This document shows, piece by piece, positions 15,934-23,533 of a DNA stretch of 44,980 nucleotides. Within the stretch, counting starts at the first letter, position 1, and each line of letters opens with the position of its first letter. The position numbers and the translations under genes were made by a program. The DNA comes from Selenomonas sp. (GTDB lineage: Bacteria; Bacillota; Negativicutes; Selenomonadales; Selenomonadaceae): contig JAGBLH010000312.1 in assembly GCA_017635515.1 (NCBI GenBank), positions 1-44,980 on the forward strand, written 5' to 3'. The notes beneath the pieces are model-generated. The model did no database searches and had not been told where the DNA came from. It saw only the letters and a list, made by a program, of their open reading frames with translations.

Positions 15934-18246
15934 ATGGCAGAGACTAGGACGCTGCCGGTGCTCCCCCTGCGGGGCATGACGGTCTTTCCATATATGATCA
16001 TACACCTTGATGTGGCCCGGGAGCGCTCCATGGAAGCCCTGGAGCAGGCCATGGTGGGGGACAGGAGAATCCTGCTCATCACCCAGCGTGATGCGGAGGT
16101 TGATGCTCCCGAGGCCAAGGATCTCTATGAGACAGGCACCATTGCCGAGGTGCGCCAGCTCATCAAGATGCCCGGCGGCACCATGCGGGTGCTGGTGGAA
16201 GGCCTGGTGCGCGGTGTAATCGAGGGCTTCCAGGCCCTTGAGAACTACGACGAGGCGGCGGTCACCGCTTACGAGGACGAGCAGCCCAGTTCCCTCGAAA
16301 TGGAGGCTCTCTCCCGTGGCGTGAGCCATGAGTTTGAGGAGTGGGTGAAGCTCTCCAAGAAAATCCCCGCCGAGACCCTGGTGTCCGTGGCCATCATCGA
16401 CGACGCGGGCCGCCTGGCGGACCTCATCGCCAGCCATCTGAACCTCAAGGTGGAGACCAAGCAGGAACTGCTGTCCTGCATCGACATCAAGGACCGCATG
16501 GAAAAGCTCTATGCTGTCCTGGCGCATGAAATAGAGCTCATGAAGATGGAGCAGAAGATCGGCGTGCAGGTGCGCAAGCAGATGGAGAAGATCCAGAAGG
16601 ACTACTACCTGCGGGAGCAGATCAAGGCCATCCACAAAGAGCTGGGGGACAAGGATGACCGCACCAGCGAGATCGAGGAATACCGCAAGCGCCTGGAAGA
16701 GGGGGAGTACCCTGACAAGGTCAAGGAGACTGTGGAAAAGGAGCTCAAGCGCCTGGACGGCATGAACAACATGAACTCCGAGACCAGCGTCATCAGGACG
16801 TACCTTGACTGGCTCCTGGACCTGCCCTGGTGCAAGGAGTCCGAGCTGCAGGTGGACATCAACGAAGCCAAGCGGGTGCTTGACCATGACCACTACGGCC
16901 TCACCAAGGTCAAGGACAGGATCCTGGACTATCTGGCTGTGCAGCAGCTGGCAGAGGACAAGCGGGCGCCTATCCTCTGCCTGGTGGGTCCCCCGGGGGT
17001 GGGCAAGACATCCCTGGCCGCTTCCGTGGCCAGGGCTACGGGCCGCGAGTTCGTCCGGGCTTCCCTGGGGGGCATCAGGGACGAGGCAGAGATTCGGGGC
17101 CATCGCCGCACCTACGTGGGCGCCATGCCCGGGCGCATCATCGAGAGCCTCAGGCATACGGGCACGAAGAATCCCCTGTTCCTGCTGGACGAAGTGGACA
17201 AGCTGGGCAATGACTACCGGGGAGACCCTGCCGCGGCCCTGCTTGAGGTGCTGGACCCTGCCCAGAACAACACCTTCAGCGACCACTATATCGAGCTGCC
17301 CTTTGACCTGTCCAAGGTCATGTGGATCATCACGGCCAACAATCTCAGCAATATACCCCGCGCCCTGCGTGACCGCATGGAGGTCATCACCCTGTCCAGC
17401 TATACGGAAATCGAGAAGCTGGAGATAGCCAAGCGCTATCTGGTGGGGCGCCAGCGCACGGAGAACGGTCTCAGGAGCAAGGATATTTCCCTTGGCACCA
17501 CGGTGCTCCAGAAAATCATCCAGGAGTACACCCGTGAGTCCGGCGTGCGCGAGCTGGAGCGGGTCATCGGCCAGGTCTGCCGCAAGGCTGCCCGCAAGAT
17601 CGTGGAGGGAGAGGATGCTCCCATCAAGGTCACCAAGACTAATCTCAAGGACTTCCTGGGACGGGCCAAGTTCCTGGAGACCAAGGCGGAGAAGAAGCCC
17701 CAGGTGGGGCTGGCTACGGGCATGGCTTGGACGGAAGTGGGGGGCGATACCCTGCCCACGGAGGTCACGGTGCTTAAGGGCAAGGGCAAGCTGATCCTCA
17801 CGGGGCAGCTGGGGGATGTGATGCAGGAGTCTGCCCAGGCAGGCCTCAGCTACATCCGCAGCCGCGCCCAGAAGTTCAAGCTGGATGAGGACTTCTACGA
17901 GAAGAACGATATCCACATCCATCTGCCGGAAGGCGCCATCCCCAAGGATGGGCCGTCAGCCGGCATCACCATGGCCACCGCCATGATTTCCGCCCTGACG
18001 GGGAAGAAGGTCAGGAGCGATGTGGCCATGACGGGGGAAATCACCCTTAGGGGCAATGTGCTGCCCATCGGCGGCCTCAAGGAAAAGGTGCTGGCTGCCT
18101 ATCGCGAGGGCATGAAGACCATTATCCTGCCCAAGGAAAACGAGCGGGATATCGAAGATATTCCCGAGACGGTAAGGGAGAAGCTGGAGTTCGTCCCTGT
18201 GGAGCACATGGACGAGGTGCTGGCTACGGCACTGTGCGGGAAGTAA
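15934..18246 (+). CDS. lon: ATP-dependent protease La (Lon)
   Basis: Homohexameric AAA+ protease that degrades damaged and regulatory proteins. The 770-residue protein has the N-terminal substrate domain starting [13 protein letters not shown], Walker [10 protein letters not shown] near residue 352, Walker B in FLLDEVDK, and the C-terminal Ser-Lys protease domain with Ser675 (PKDGPSAG) and Lys718 (GGLKEKV), 43 residues apart as in E. coli Lon. ATG 15934 is preferred because it lies seven bases after AGGAGG (15921-15926), whereas the in-frame ATG at 15928 is one base away. engB, usually nearby in Firmicutes, is 19 kb downstream across an accessory island. Confidence 0.96.
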   Translation: MAETRTLPVLPLRGMTVFPYMIIHLDVARERSMEALEQAMVGDRRILLITQRDAEVDAPEAKDLYETGTIAEVRQLIKMPGGTMRVLVEGLVRGVIEGFQALENYDEAAVTAYEDEQPSSLEMEALSRGVSHEFEEWVKLSKKIPAETLVSVAIIDDAGRLADLIASHLNLKVETKQELLSCIDIKDRMEKLYAVLAHEIELMKMEQKIGVQVRKQMEKIQKDYYLREQIKAIHKELGDKDDRTSEIEEYRKRLEEGEYPDKVKETVEKELKRLDGMNNMNSETSVIRTYLDWLLDLPWCKESELQVDINEAKRVLDHDHYGLTKVKDRILDYLAVQQLAEDKRAPILCLVGPPGVGKTSLAASVARATGREFVRASLGGIRDEAEIRGHRRTYVGAMPGRIIESLRHTGTKNPLFLLDEVDKLGNDYRGDPAAALLEVLDPAQNNTFSDHYIELPFDLSKVMWIITANNLSNIPRALRDRMEVITLSSYTEIEKLEIAKRYLVGRQRTENGLRSKDISLGTTVLQKIIQEYTRESGVRELERVIGQVCRKAARKIVEGEDAPIKVTKTNLKDFLGRAKFLETKAEKKPQVGLATGMAWTEVGGDTLPTEVTVLKGKGKLILTGQLGDVMQESAQAGLSYIRSRAQKFKLDEDFYEKNDIHIHLPEGAIPKDGPSAGITMATAMISALTGKKVRSDVAMTGEITLRGNVLPIGGLKEKVLAAYREGMKTIILPKENERDIEDIPETVREKLEFVPVEHMDEVLATALCGK

Positions 18247-18263
18247 GGTAAGATGAAAAATAT

Positions 18264-18316
18264 CATATTTCTACCATATTTCTACTTTTAGATGGAAATT
18301 TCCACTATATTTCTAC
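18264..18316 (+). repeat. CATATTTCTAC repeats around a GGAAATTTCC palindrome
   Basis: CATATTTCTAC occurs twice in tandem (18264-18274, 18275-18285) and again with one mismatch at 18306-18316. The perfect palindrome GGAAATTTCC (18294-18303) lies between. The second and third copies are 31 bases apart, about three helical turns. It sits upstream of a candidate promoter at 18348, so a regulator-binding site is likely. Confidence 0.6.
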
Positions 18317-18347
18317 AAGAAGTGTTAGTAAGGTGTTTTATTATCCC

Positions 18348-18376
18348 TTGCAAATCTTTTTTGTTTGTGCTATCCT
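18348..18376 (+). promoter_or_regulatory. Candidate promoter of the glycan cluster
   Basis: TTGCAA (18348-18353) and TATCCT (18371-18376) with a 17-base spacer. A second possible -10 box, TATAAT (18476-18481), lacks a good -35 partner. Confidence 0.5.
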
Positions 18377-18433
18377 AGGGGAGATGATTTTGCCCTTTAT
18401 GGATTCTGATTTTGCAAGGAGTGTGCGTCCAGG

Positions 18434-18559
18434 ATGTTACAAAAAATGGAAAAAGTAGCATTCGTATCTCTTGTGTATAATCAGAATAGACATATGTCCG
18501 TAGGGGGGGGGGGCATAGTGGCGAATTATCTGATACAATTCAGAATAATGCGTCTGTAA
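18434..18559 (+). pseudogene. 41-codon ORF resembling a glycosyltransferase N-terminus, with an 11-G tract
   Basis: This short ORF starts with ATG 18434 (or 18446), after AAGGAG at 18416-18421. The residues KVAFVSLVYNQNR followed by SVGGGGIVANYLIQ resemble the first strand and glycine-rich loop of GT-B glycosyltransferases. Homology appears to end within a dozen residues, and a TAA stops it at 18559. The four Gly codons are an 11-G run (18503-18513). Losing one G brings an immediate TAG; gaining one opens a frame to about 18604. It may be the remnant of a deleted gene or a switchable leader. No longer product is visible. Confidence 0.45.
18503..18513 (+). repeat. Poly-G tract, 11 bases
   Basis: A run of 11 G residues, the longest homopolymer I noticed in the window, inside the short glycosyltransferase-like ORF. 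Tracts of this length commonly change length by slipped-strand mispairing during replication. Confidence 0.9.
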
Positions 18560-18588
18560 TTTGCCCTGCCAATTTTATATTGTCTTTT

Positions 18589-18623
18589 GCAAGCCAAGCG
18601 TGCTGATACGCTTGGCTTGTTTG
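18589..18623 (+). terminator. Hairpin in the leader of the DUF4422 gene
   Basis: GCAAGCCAAGCG (18589-18600) pairs with CGCTTGGCTTGT (18609-18620), 11 Watson-Crick pairs plus one G-T, followed by a short T run interrupted by GCG. It could be a weak terminator or attenuator 35 bases before the next start. Confidence 0.55.
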
Positions 18624-18657
18624 CGTGCGCAAAAAATTTGCAGGGGAGGGACAGCAG

Positions 18658-19857
18658 GTGAGCAAACTCATACTATACGGCAGAGGCCTCATAGCTGAGG
18701 AATATTGCAGATATCTGGAAGCTCAAGGCAGGGGAGAGGACATAAAAGCTTTTGCCGTCACTAAGATGAACGGTCAGGGAAACACCTACTGTAGTCGCCC
18801 TTGTATAGAGATTAAAGATGCCATAGAAAAGTATCCTGAAGCAGAGGTACATTTGTCCCTGCAAGAAAAATATCACCAAGAAGTCTTAACCCTGCTAAAA
18901 GAACTAGGCCGGGAGCCAAAAGAAATAATCGGCCTCCAGCGCATGACAGAGCTATTGGGAGAGCAGGGCATAAAACAAATCAGTGAGGCCTGCCCAGAAT
19001 TGATAGTCCAAAGGAATCCTCATGATTATTCCATGCTTGAGATATTTTCTAAGGAACGTCCGAAAGAAAAATTCACATTCTACCCCATGACTCAGGTACC
19101 TTTAAGCGAAGAAGCTTTGGGGCGTATCCGGGATTATGTGCAGGAACATCTGCTCTATATCGCCCTGGCAACGTCCAAGAAGGATGCTGAAGTACGGAAG
19201 GATAACCTGCCGGATTACTTACATCCCGTGCTGGGGGGCGCAGCAGACCTTGATGGGAAGCAGGTCGGGCTGATTGAATATGACGATGCAGAAGCAGGCA
19301 ATATCTCCAGGTATAACCATCTGTATTCTGAACTCACAGTGGCATACTGGCTCTGGCAGAAAGCACCCAAGGCCAAATATCTTGGTCTCTGCCACTATCG
19401 GAGACATTTTGTGTTGACGGAAGAAGTAAAGGAAGCTATGGCCAGAGGCACGGTGGATGTCCTGCTCACAACACCAAGGTTGACATTTCCTACTGTTCAT
19501 AAGTACTTTGCCAATCTTCCTGTCACTACCATGGATGAACTGGACTATGAAACAATGCTCAGATTCATAGCGAGTGAAGATTCCGAGATAGCGAAGTATT
19601 CAAGGGATTTCTTTGAAGGCCAGATTCATTATCCAAACAACATGTTAATCGCCAGGAGAGATATTTACTTGGATTATTGCCGCTTCATGTTCAGGGTACT
19701 GCAGAGCATGCAGGAGCATTATGAGCGAGAGGGGATAGCCAGGCCGGAAAGATACCTTGGGTACGTGGGGGAACTGCTGACTACTGTCTATTTTGCCTTT
19801 CATCGCGGAAAGTACCGCACCACTTGCATAGATTACAAACTGCTGAAAGAGATTTGA
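18658..19857 (+). CDS. DUF4422 glycosyltransferase with N-terminal Rossmann-like module
   Basis: A 399-residue protein. Residues 1-100 begin LILYGRGLIAEEYCRYLE, a Rossmann-like nucleotide-binding pattern. From about residue 165 the DUF4422 domain follows, with YNHLYSELTVAYWLW and YLGLCHYRRHF, typical of glycosyltransferases in capsule and exopolysaccharide clusters. No membrane segment is seen. The GTG at 18658 is chosen because it lies about eight bases after AGGGGAGGGA and starts the Rossmann strand; an in-frame ATG at 18625 lies in leader sequence. It is the first full gene of the cluster, 14 bases before the next. Sugar specificity is unknown; UDP-galactofuranose is possible given glf downstream. 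Confidence 0.75.
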   Translation: MSKLILYGRGLIAEEYCRYLEAQGRGEDIKAFAVTKMNGQGNTYCSRPCIEIKDAIEKYPEAEVHLSLQEKYHQEVLTLLKELGREPKEIIGLQRMTELLGEQGIKQISEACPELIVQRNPHDYSMLEIFSKERPKEKFTFYPMTQVPLSEEALGRIRDYVQEHLLYIALATSKKDAEVRKDNLPDYLHPVLGGAADLDGKQVGLIEYDDAEAGNISRYNHLYSELTVAYWLWQKAPKAKYLGLCHYRRHFVLTEEVKEAMARGTVDVLLTTPRLTFPTVHKYFANLPVTTMDELDYETMLRFIASEDSEIAKYSRDFFEGQIHYPNNMLIARRDIYLDYCRFMFRVLQSMQEHYEREGIARPERYLGYVGELLTTVYFAFHRGKYRTTCIDYKLLKEI

Positions 19858-19871
19858 AGGAGAGATACTGC

Positions 19872-20330
19872 ATGAAATTCACAGAAGAAACCGAGCTGAA
19901 GGAGTTTTTCGGCGGGATAGACAGAGTGGCTTTCTACGGTGTAGGGGGCATGGGGAAGAATCTCTATGTCTATCTGAAAGACCATGGCTGGGAGCGGAAA
20001 CTGGCTTTCTTTGTAGTTACGAAGAAAAATGTAGATGAATTCTGGGGCGCCCCGGTGAAAGAGGTATCCGAGCTGGATGAGGAGGAACGCTGTCTGCCCG
20101 TGGTAATCGCCACCAGGAAGAATTTCCACGACAGTATCTACGGCTCCCTAAGCGCCGTAGGCGCTACGGACGTCCATACCCTGAGCGAGAGCCTGTTGAA
20201 CCATGTTGAGTATCTAGCCAATCAGTCCTCTCAGTATGACCTGGGACCTGCCAAGAAAAGGCATGCCGCCTGGCTGAAGCGCAAGCACCGCATACAGACT
20301 ATCTGGAATCTCGGCATGGCCGCCAAATAA
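19872..20330 (+). CDS. Small Rossmann-like protein of the glycan cluster
   Basis: A 152-residue protein I do not recognise by name. It opens with an acidic helix and then VAFYGVGGMGKNLYVYL, a glycine-rich loop after a beta strand as in NAD- or nucleotide-binding folds, and continues with alternating strands and helices to about residue 115. The rest is a basic C-terminal tail. It resembles the N-terminal module of the preceding DUF4422 protein and the C-terminal module of the DUF6270 protein at 27830, in stand-alone form. ATG 19872 follows GAAGGAGAG. No catalytic residues are evident; a role as partner of a neighbouring transferase is inferred. Confidence 0.6.
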   Translation: MKFTEETELKEFFGGIDRVAFYGVGGMGKNLYVYLKDHGWERKLAFFVVTKKNVDEFWGAPVKEVSELDEEERCLPVVIATRKNFHDSIYGSLSAVGATDVHTLSESLLNHVEYLANQSSQYDLGPAKKRHAAWLKRKHRIQTIWNLGMAAK

Positions 20331-20352
20331 GCAGAAGGAGAAGAGCAAGAGC

Positions 20353-22599
20353 ATGAAAGATATCAGGACATATACACTGCAGAACATCGTACTGCCGGAC
20401 GGAGACTTCAGCGAGCAGGAAGAGCTTTTTTATCGGGAAAAGAAATTCTTTGGGGAGTTGGACGGTAGCATGGTGCAGGGGCATCTCTGCTCCTTCGATA
20501 CCTGGATGAACTTGTTCGCCGCGGAGAAATGGTACCACTACTGTGAGCTGGGGAGCCTCTATCTGCGGATTTCCGGCCGGGGCAAGTGCCGCCTGGATAT
20601 CCTGGGGCACACCCTCTCCGTCATACATGGTGTCATGTCTGAGACGCTGACTTCAACCGCATGCGATTTGGGGGAGGGCGGCTCCATGCTGGTACCTGTG
20701 CCCGCTGCTGACGAAACGGAGGGGATTTCCCTGCGCCTCTTCTGCGAGGAGGGCGGCTTCTCTCTGGAAGCTGCTTCCTGGTGTACGGATGCAGCACCCC
20801 AGCGCAGCCACAGGATGGCCATTGCTTGCTGCACCTACAAGCGGGAAAGGTATGTGACCAAGAATATCAGGAAATTCCAAAGCCTGATGTCCACCCATCC
20901 GGAACTGGGCGGCAAACTGCATATGTTTGTCTCTGACAATGGACAGAGCCTGCCCGCTGATCTTGCCGATGAGCATGTGGACATCCTGCCCAATATGAAT
21001 GCAGGCGGCGCCGGCGGCTTTGGACGGGGGCTCATGGCGGCTAATGACGGCGGCTATACCCGCTGCATCTTCATGGATGATGATGTGGAGCTGTGCACCG
21101 AAGCTTTTTTGCGCTCCCTGGCTCTTTGCGAATACTTCAAGGAGGAGTATAAGGATGCCTTCGTAAATGGCGCCATGATGAATCTCTTTGACAGGAACAT
21201 ATGCTCCGAGAGCATCACGGTCAGGAATGCCTTCTGGCTGAAGCCCTATCATGGACAGGTAGATGTAAGTGAACTCTACGACACCATGAAATGCCTGAAT
21301 GTCACCGATGACATTTATGAGAAGACCTTCGTCAGTTCTTCCTGGTGGTTCGCTTGCTTCAACCTTGACCTCTACAAGGGGGAGTATCCCATCCCCTGCT
21401 TCATTCGCGGGGATGACTGCGAATGGAGCTGGCGCCGCCTGGGGGTGCATCACGTATCTCTGAACGGCATCTGCGTCTGGCACACGCCCTTTGACTTCAA
21501 CACCCGCCGCATGATTGACCACTATTTCCTGCCCCGGAACATGTTCCTGGTGCACAGCAACTACAACCCGGATTTCAAGAATGAGTGGTACGGCTATATC
21601 AACGGGTTCTTCAAGCATTTCATGTCCACTTACAACTACACCTCCGCCGAATTGCTGTTGTCTGCTCTGAGAGAGATTCTGAAGGGCTGGCAGAGCTTCA
21701 CGGAGGACCCGAAGGAAATGATGGGGCGTCTGCAGGCCATCTGCAAAACGGCAGAAACCAAAGCCTGCAAGAACATCTGCAAGCTGGAGGATGTGCGTGA
21801 TATTGGCTCCGGCGGCAAGTCCGTGGGCAAGAAGGGCATTGTGGTGGACTGGTTCCCCTCGGAGAACGTGTTCAAGGGCAAGAAGAAGATGGAAGTATAC
21901 AACCTGGTGACCCGCAAATGCGAGATCCGCAGGCCGGACAGCCTGAAGCAGGAGTGGCAGGAGGAAGAATACGACCTGAATATTCTGCGCCTCCACCTGT
22001 ATTTCGATGCAGTTCGGGACAATATGAAGGAAGGCCTGCCGAAGCTTACAAACAGAGAGTTTTGGGATGAGTATCTGGAGCTGGTGCCGCAGAAAGCAAA
22101 GGCACGGGAAGCAGCCAAGGATGCCAGGCAGGAAGAGGCCGTCGAAGAAGGCATAGAGCTGCGGGTAGCCCTAGAGGATGCCATCATGTATATGAATGAC
22201 GAGGAGCTGACAGCTGAAAAGCTGCAGGAGGCCATGCGTGAGGCTGTGCGCCATCAGATGGTGCAGGCGCTGGAGCATTATTTCGCAGAGAAGTGGCAGA
22301 AAATCCAGGACGGCGCAGAACAGGCCGAGGCTTTCGACGGGCAGTATAGAGAGCTTCGCGTATCAGTTACAGGCCTCATCGAAACCGCCAGGGGGATGGA
22401 ATACATGCTGAGCTGTGAGGACGCAGATAAGAATCTGGCGCAGTGGAAGAAGAATGATATGGACTTCCTGTGCGAAATCCTGCGTTTCCATTGCGGGAGC
22501 GATGCATTGGATAAACATGCGGCCTTCCTTAGGGGGTGCCTGGCTGAGGCAGCGGAGATGTATTCGGATCTCAGAAATACGGTTGTGGTGGAAGAGTAA
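20353..22599 (+). CDS. GT2-family galactofuranosyltransferase-like protein (GlfT2-like)
   Basis: A 748-residue transferase, probably adding galactofuranose from UDP-Galf to a growing surface glycan. Residues 1-150 form a beta-rich N-terminal domain as in mycobacterial GlfT2. The GT-A core follows: IACCTYKRE at about 157, the metal-binding DDD at 242-244, RGDDCEWSW at 352-360 (the acceptor-activating acidic region), and the histidine in CVWHTPF. A long helical C-terminal part ends with acidic, coiled-coil-like stretches. The presence of UDP-galactopyranose mutase (glf) 13 kb downstream supports the donor assignment. No membrane helix is seen, so it acts at the cytoplasmic face. Another GT2 specificity cannot be excluded. 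Confidence 0.78.
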   Translation: MKDIRTYTLQNIVLPDGDFSEQEELFYREKKFFGELDGSMVQGHLCSFDTWMNLFAAEKWYHYCELGSLYLRISGRGKCRLDILGHTLSVIHGVMSETLTSTACDLGEGGSMLVPVPAADETEGISLRLFCEEGGFSLEAASWCTDAAPQRSHRMAIACCTYKRERYVTKNIRKFQSLMSTHPELGGKLHMFVSDNGQSLPADLADEHVDILPNMNAGGAGGFGRGLMAANDGGYTRCIFMDDDVELCTEAFLRSLALCEYFKEEYKDAFVNGAMMNLFDRNICSESITVRNAFWLKPYHGQVDVSELYDTMKCLNVTDDIYEKTFVSSSWWFACFNLDLYKGEYPIPCFIRGDDCEWSWRRLGVHHVSLNGICVWHTPFDFNTRRMIDHYFLPRNMFLVHSNYNPDFKNEWYGYINGFFKHFMSTYNYTSAELLLSALREILKGWQSFTEDPKEMMGRLQAICKTAETKACKNICKLEDVRDIGSGGKSVGKKGIVVDWFPSENVFKGKKKMEVYNLVTRKCEIRRPDSLKQEWQEEEYDLNILRLHLYFDAVRDNMKEGLPKLTNREFWDEYLELVPQKAKAREAAKDARQEEAVEEGIELRVALEDAIMYMNDEELTAEKLQEAMREAVRHQMVQALEHYFAEKWQKIQDGAEQAEAFDGQYRELRVSVTGLIETARGMEYMLSCEDADKNLAQWKKNDMDFLCEILRFHCGSDALDKHAAFLRGCLAEAAEMYSDLRNTVVVEE

Positions 22600-22602
22600 G
22601 TG

Positions 22603-22630
22603 AAAAAGCCCCGCTGCAGGGCAGCGGGGC
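22603..22630 (-). terminator. Terminator of the DUF3990 unit (minus strand)
   Basis: A perfect 10-pair stem, GCCCCGCTGC (22608-22617) with GCAGCGGGGC (22621-22630). On the minus strand it is followed by five T residues (A run at 22603-22607). It lies between the convergent glycosyltransferase gene and the minus-strand pair. Confidence 0.88.
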
Positions 22631-22635
22631 AAGAA

Positions 22636-22938
22636 TCATTGTGCAACATTAGTTTGTGTTCTGGAGAACATCATTTCAAGTCTGGGGTCATATTTGGCGA
22701 ATTTACGCAGCTCCTCACCTGTGGGCCAGCGATAGCCGTTCATGAGGTAATTGCACCAATCATAAACGTCATAGTGAAGTACATATTGTGCGCCGCCGTA
22801 CTCCCGGCATTTCTCTATAAGACCGCTGCCACGGATCAGTTTCTTCCGCTCTTCGCGAGAGTAGCCGCGTTCTTTGAGGATAAGCATTATAGTACCGAAG
22901 AATTTCATGACTTCTACGCGTAAGGATTGAAACAGCAT
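22636..22938 (-). CDS. Hypothetical partner of the DUF3990 protein
   Basis: A 100-residue protein I do not recognise. It appears mostly helical with many charged residues (YSREERKKLIRGSGL, then HYDVYDWCNYLMNGY). The ATG immediately follows the DUF3990 stop on the minus strand, with AGGTGG inside the end of that gene as ribosome site, so the two are translated together. An internal ATG ten codons later is a possible start. The size and tight pairing with an ADP-ribosyltransferase-like gene suggest an antitoxin or accessory, by inference only. Confidence 0.6.
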   Translation of the reverse strand: MLFQSLRVEVMKFFGTIMLILKERGYSREERKKLIRGSGLIEKCREYGGAQYVLHYDVYDWCNYLMNGYRWPTGEELRKFAKYDPRLEMMFSRTQTNVAQ

Positions 22939-23409
22939 TTATAAGACCACCTTTCTGATGTTGGATATGTGTTTTACGGCGTTGTTGGATAGAACAACCC
23001 ACTGCCAACCGTTGGTATTGGCACGAATTTTGTTGATGGCAGCTTCCATAGTAAGTCTGTGGGCTTGATAGCGAGCGTACAGACGGGAGACTCCAGAATC
23101 AGCCATGGGGCCGTAAATACAGTCAAATTCTGTAGGAGGAATCAAGCCAAAGCGATTTTTTATCACAAATTCGGCCCATTCGCGGCTTGGCGTGTCAAAG
23201 CCCTTGATTTTGAGATTGGATTCATCAAGCTCCATACTGAGGACGCAAGGTGAGATGGTTCCTTCGGCCCAATCAATGGCCTGGGCCAGGTGGGGCGTGG
23301 TATAGAAGCCTTGACCAAAGTCAAGGAAGGGGCGTCCGTGTGAGAGGGAGATGCCTTCATTTAGGATTTTATCGGCACTGAAGATGTCAGTGCCGTGGAA
23401 TAGTTTCAT
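22939..23409 (-). CDS. DUF3990 protein (ADP-ribosyltransferase-like)
   Basis: A 156-residue protein with the DUF3990 pattern: the N-terminal LFHGTD, then DFGQGFYTTPHLAQAIDWA near residue 31. DUF3990 is related in fold to PARP-like ADP-ribosyltransferases, where the H-x-T and Tyr positions bind NAD. No signal peptide is present, so it acts inside the cell. It has its own promoter, a clear AGGAGG ribosome site (23418-23423 complement) eight bases from the ATG, and a terminator, and it is oriented against the glycan genes on both sides. That layout suits a self-contained toxin or defence unit. The target is unknown. Confidence 0.8.
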   Translation of the reverse strand: MKLFHGTDIFSADKILNEGISLSHGRPFLDFGQGFYTTPHLAQAIDWAEGTISPCVLSMELDESNLKIKGFDTPSREWAEFVIKNRFGLIPPTEFDCIYGPMADSGVSRLYARYQAHRLTMEAAINKIRANTNGWQWVVLSNNAVKHISNIRKVVL

Positions 23410-23448
23410 TTGAAAGGCCTCCTTCTGCTAGAGAATATTCTTACTATT

Positions 23449-23476
23449 ATTGTAGCAAATAGGGAGACAGTGTCAA
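23449..23476 (-). promoter_or_regulatory. Promoter of the DUF3990 unit (minus strand)
   Basis: On the minus strand, TTGACA (complement of 23471-23476) and TACAAT (complement of 23449-23454) are 16 bases apart, 40 bases before the DUF3990 ATG. Confidence 0.75.
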
Positions 23477-23533
23477 TAGAGAAATGATTTTGTGGGCTAT
23501 GGATAATTAATTGTAGATAGGAGATGTAACTTG

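Noticed and set aside
15904-17922. 672-codon open frame on the minus strand over lon, and similar ones over ileS (5053-6699, 6757-8022), fusA (42523-44343) and the aminotransferase (39212-40612)
   Set aside because: They mirror strongly coding plus-strand genes with high GC at third positions. Their translations are His/Leu/Gly-rich without known motifs, and no ribosome sites fit.
22600-22923. 107-codon plus-strand ORF opposite the small DUF3990 partner
   Set aside because: It reads through the terminator hairpin and mirrors a better-supported minus-strand gene that has a ribosome site and a coupled start.
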